The notes below the pieces were generated by a model. That model was not told where the DNA came from. It was given only the letters and a program-made list of their open reading frames with translations, and made no database searches. From assembly GCA_902797585.1 (NCBI GenBank), contig CADBTK010000222.1, positions 1-7,117 of the forward strand: a DNA stretch of 7,117 bases. Direction: 5' to 3'. Of the stretch, positions 5,373 through 7,117 are shown piece after piece. This DNA is from Erysipelothrix rhusiopathiae (GTDB lineage: Bacteria > Bacillota_I > Bacilli_A > Erysipelotrichales > Erysipelotrichaceae). Positions within the stretch are counted from its first letter, which is position 1. Each line of letters begins with the position of its first letter. The position numbers and the translations under genes are program-made.

Positions 5373-5403
5373 AATAAATGCGTATTTACGCATAAATATT
5401 AAA
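5373..5403. repeat. Downstream copy of the ~30-bp repeat, palindrome ATGCGTATTTACGCAT in the leader
   Basis: This copy lies exactly 76 bases after the first over the 20-base core. Its palindrome is one pair longer, 7 bp on each side of TT (5378-5393). It falls at about +8 to +24 of the predicted transcript, just ahead of the ribosome binding site AAGGAG (5405-5410). It could act as DNA operator, where a bound protein would block transcription, or as an RNA hairpin in the leader. Confidence 0.85.
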
Positions 5404-5415
5404 TAAGGAGAAGAT

Positions 5416-6954
5416 ATGTTGAAACCAATTGAACGACCGTATTATTTAAACCAATTAATTAAAAGACGTGATAATGGACGGATTAAGGTGATTACAGGAT
5501 TACGGCGTTGTGGGAAATCATATTTATTATTTCATCTCTTTAAAGACTATTTAATGCAAGAGGGTGTTGATAAAGAACAGTTCATTGAAATGAATTTAGA
5601 AGATATTGCCAATTTAGAATATCGCAACCCAATGAAGTTGGATGCTTGGATTAAAGAAAAGATACAAGATAAAGATAAGAAATATTATGTCTTTATCGAT
5701 GAAATTCAATTAAGTCACGAAATACAGAATCCTCATTATGAAAATAGTGCATATCGAGTAAGTTTTGTGGATGTATTAAATGGACTTAGATTAATGGACA
5801 ATGTAGATGTCTATGTGACGGGAAGTAATTCACGATCATTATCGAAAGATATCCATACGCAATTTAGAGGAAGAAATGATCAAATTCAAGTCTATCCATT
5901 TTCATTTGAAGAATATATGCGGGCTACTTCTACCTCTTTTGATCAAGCTTGGAAAGAGTATTCAGTATATGGAGGAATGCCAGAAGTATTGATGGAAGAA
6001 TCGCATGAAGATAAAGCGCAATATCTTAGTGACCTTATTGGAAAGATTTATATTAAAGATATTGTAGAACGTTATAATATTCATAAAGATGAATCCATCC
6101 TTCGTATTCTACTAGAAGTATTGGCCAGTAATGTAGGTTCTTTAATCAATACTTCGAAGTTATCCAATATACTAAAATCCGAAAAAAAGATTTCCATTAC
6201 TGCCCATACACTCGATACATATTTGGGATATTTCGAAGATGCCTTTTTAATCTCTACTTCAAAACAATATGATGTCAAAGGGAATCGATATTTTATCAGC
6301 CCGAACAAATATTATTTTGTTGATCTAGGTTTGCGTAATTGTTGTTTAAATTTTCGACAAAGTGATGAAGGACATGGAATGGAAAATATCCTTTATATTG
6401 ATTTAAAGAGAAGAGGATATAGTGTAGATATTGGAAGAGTTTTATGGAATACCAAGAATAAACAAGGGAAAAGTGTTCGTATTCCTTTAGAGGTGGATTT
6501 TGTGCTCAATCGAGGAAATGAAAAAGTATATATTCAATCCACAATATCAATAACCGATCCAAAAGGTAAAGAAAGAGAAATCCGTTCTTTGAAACGGATT
6601 AACGATTCCTTTAAAAAAATTGTGATAGTCAAAGACGATGTGATTCCTTTACAAGATGAGTTTGGTATTCACTATGTGGGAATCCAACGTTTTCTTTTCG
6701 ATGCATCTTATTTAGATGCATCCATTATAGATAGCTACCAAGATCTCTTGGTGATGAATAAAATACAAATGGCTTTTGAAGACTGGGATACAACGAAGTT
6801 TGTATTTCGAAAGTGCAAACAATATGTCTCTTATCTTGCGAAGGATAAAGCAATAGAAGGTATGAAACATATCATTAGGGCCAATAGTATGACTAAATTA
6901 GATGAAAAATGTATCGATAGAATGATAGAAATGATAGGTGAAACTTGTGTATAG
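5416..6954 (+). CDS. AAA_14/DUF4143-type ATPase with PD-(D/E)xK-like C-terminal domain
   Basis: The protein has 512 residues. Walker A is GLRRCGKS (28-35), Walker B is VFIDE (92-96), the sensor-like TGSNS is at 135-139 and FRGR at 150-153. The family motif GGMPE is at 186-190. The DUF4143 part follows, with a nuclease-like pattern: E323 in GMENILY, E359-V-D361 in LEVDFV, and Q374 in VYIQS where true nucleases usually have Lys. The family core ends near residue 429. The last 83 or so residues form a charged helical extension that I do not recognise. The start has AAGGAG five bases upstream. These ATPases are common, often in several copies per genome, and their role is unproven; defence or mobile-element functions have been suggested from fold. 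The gene stands alone, with its own promoter between two palindromes, and has no clear terminator on its strand. Confidence 0.9.
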   Translation: MLKPIERPYYLNQLIKRRDNGRIKVITGLRRCGKSYLLFHLFKDYLMQEGVDKEQFIEMNLEDIANLEYRNPMKLDAWIKEKIQDKDKKYYVFIDEIQLSHEIQNPHYENSAYRVSFVDVLNGLRLMDNVDVYVTGSNSRSLSKDIHTQFRGRNDQIQVYPFSFEEYMRATSTSFDQAWKEYSVYGGMPEVLMEESHEDKAQYLSDLIGKIYIKDIVERYNIHKDESILRILLEVLASNVGSLINTSKLSNILKSEKKISITAHTLDTYLGYFEDAFLISTSKQYDVKGNRYFISPNKYYFVDLGLRNCCLNFRQSDEGHGMENILYIDLKRRGYSVDIGRVLWNTKNKQGKSVRIPLEVDFVLNRGNEKVYIQSTISITDPKGKEREIRSLKRINDSFKKIVIVKDDVIPLQDEFGIHYVGIQRFLFDASYLDASIIDSYQDLLVMNKIQMAFEDWDTTKFVFRKCKQYVSYLAKDKAIEGMKHIIRANSMTKLDEKCIDRMIEMIGETCV

Positions 6955-6965
6955 GTAGGACAAAG

Positions 6966-6990
6966 AAAAAAGCCAGCTTGCCAGCTGACT
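6966..6990 (-). terminator. Intrinsic terminator of the tRNA-Arg transcript
   Basis: Read on the minus strand, AGTCAGCT (6990-6983) pairs with AGCTGGCT (6978-6971) around GGCA with one T-G pair, followed by a T-run (to 6966). It lies 44 bases beyond the 3' end of the tRNA. On the plus strand the same hairpin is followed by GACTTATCG, so it is not a good terminator for the ATPase gene. Confidence 0.85.
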
Positions 6991-6997
6991 TATCGTA

Positions 6998-7026
6998 TTT
7001 ACAAATATTTTACAACTTGTTATAAT
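6998..7026 (+). promoter_or_regulatory. Near-consensus promoter facing the tRNA gene
   Basis: TTTACA (6998-7003) and a perfect TATAAT (7021-7026) are separated by 17 bases, and TGT directly before the -10 adds the extended -10 element. Transcription would start near 7033, at the 3' edge of the tRNA gene, and run antisense through it. It may serve a gene beyond the window or make an antisense RNA. The match is better than most promoters here, but AT-rich spacers can produce such matches by chance. Confidence 0.5.
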
Positions 7027-7034
7027 CACTGAAG

Positions 7035-7111
7035 TGGCGTCCTCGGAGGGATTCGAACCCCCGACCGTACGCTTAGAAGGCGCATGCTCTATCCAACTGA
7101 GCTACGAGGAC
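7035..7111 (-). tRNA. tRNA-Arg, anticodon UCU
   Basis: The full cloverleaf is visible on the minus strand. The acceptor stem GTCCTCG/CGAGGAC is perfect over 7 bp. The D-arm contains AGCTCAGTTGGATAGAGC, and the anticodon stem TGCGC/GCGTA closes the loop CTTCTAA. The T-arm is GGGGG-TTCGAAT-CCCTC. The anticodon TCT is at 7077-7075 and reads AGA (and AGG by wobble). The discriminator is G and the CCA end is encoded (7037-7035). The gene is complete; its promoter would lie beyond the right edge. Confidence 0.97.
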
Positions 7112-7117
7112 AGCACA

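Noticed and set aside
6081..6308. 75-aa minus-strand open frame
   Set aside because: It is antisense to the ATPase gene and has no independent evidence.
6971..6990. Hairpin as terminator of the ATPase gene
   Set aside because: On the plus strand no T-run follows the stem; the T-run is on the minus strand, serving the tRNA.
7035..7111. tRNA-Arg as an integration site of a mobile element
   Set aside because: No integrase, no duplicated tRNA 3' end and no flanking direct repeat of the tRNA are visible in the window.
1..7117. CRISPR array, insertion sequence or phage genes
   Set aside because: No regularly spaced repeats, transposase, integrase or structural phage genes are present. The two ~30-bp repeats at 5297 and 5373 are only two copies and enclose a promoter.

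Overview
The window is AT-rich DNA with short intergenic gaps, strong AAGGAG-type ribosome binding sites, TTG/ATG starts and near-consensus sigma-A promoters. This fits a low-GC member of the Bacillota. The gene families would suit a gut or oral lineage such as the Erysipelotrichales, but that placement is a guess from overall style, not from a marker gene.

Layout. (1) Positions 1-1827: the terminator of an unseen upstream gene is followed by a two-gene operon. It encodes a 318-aa protein with a central helix-turn-helix, then an overlapping 252-aa nucleotidyltransferase of the AbiEii/AbiGii toxin type. Together they look like an AbiE-like toxin-antitoxin or abortive-infection pair. Its start region carries a perfect 16-bp inverted repeat plus a third half-site, which is a good candidate for an autoregulatory operator. 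(2) Positions 1826-5295: a LysR-type regulator (minus strand) diverges from a four-gene operon. The operon encodes a DUF3737 beta-helix protein, a cysteine-rich 72-aa protein, an alpha/beta hydrolase with a cysteine nucleophile, and a cyclophilin-like lipoprotein. It ends at a strong intrinsic terminator. A dyad in the divergent intergenic region overlaps the operon's -35 box and is the likely LysR site. (3) Positions 5297-6954: a solitary 512-aa AAA_14/DUF4143-type ATPase. Its promoter is bracketed by two copies of a ~30-bp repeat, each holding the palindrome TGCGTATTTACGCA. (4) Positions 6966-7111: tRNA-Arg(UCU) on the minus strand with encoded CCA and its own terminator. A very good promoter on the opposite strand points straight into the tRNA gene.

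How the genes work together. In the toxin-antitoxin pair, the first protein probably represses the operon and restrains the nucleotidyltransferase. The LysR unit looks like a small inducible metabolic or stress module: regulator, cytosolic hydrolase and small proteins, and one membrane-anchored lipoprotein. Its substrate is not evident. The ATPase stands alone, and its paired palindromes suggest a dedicated repressor or self-control by looping.

The least explained items are the sandwich of palindromes around the ATPase promoter, the cysteine-rich small protein, and the promoter facing the tRNA.
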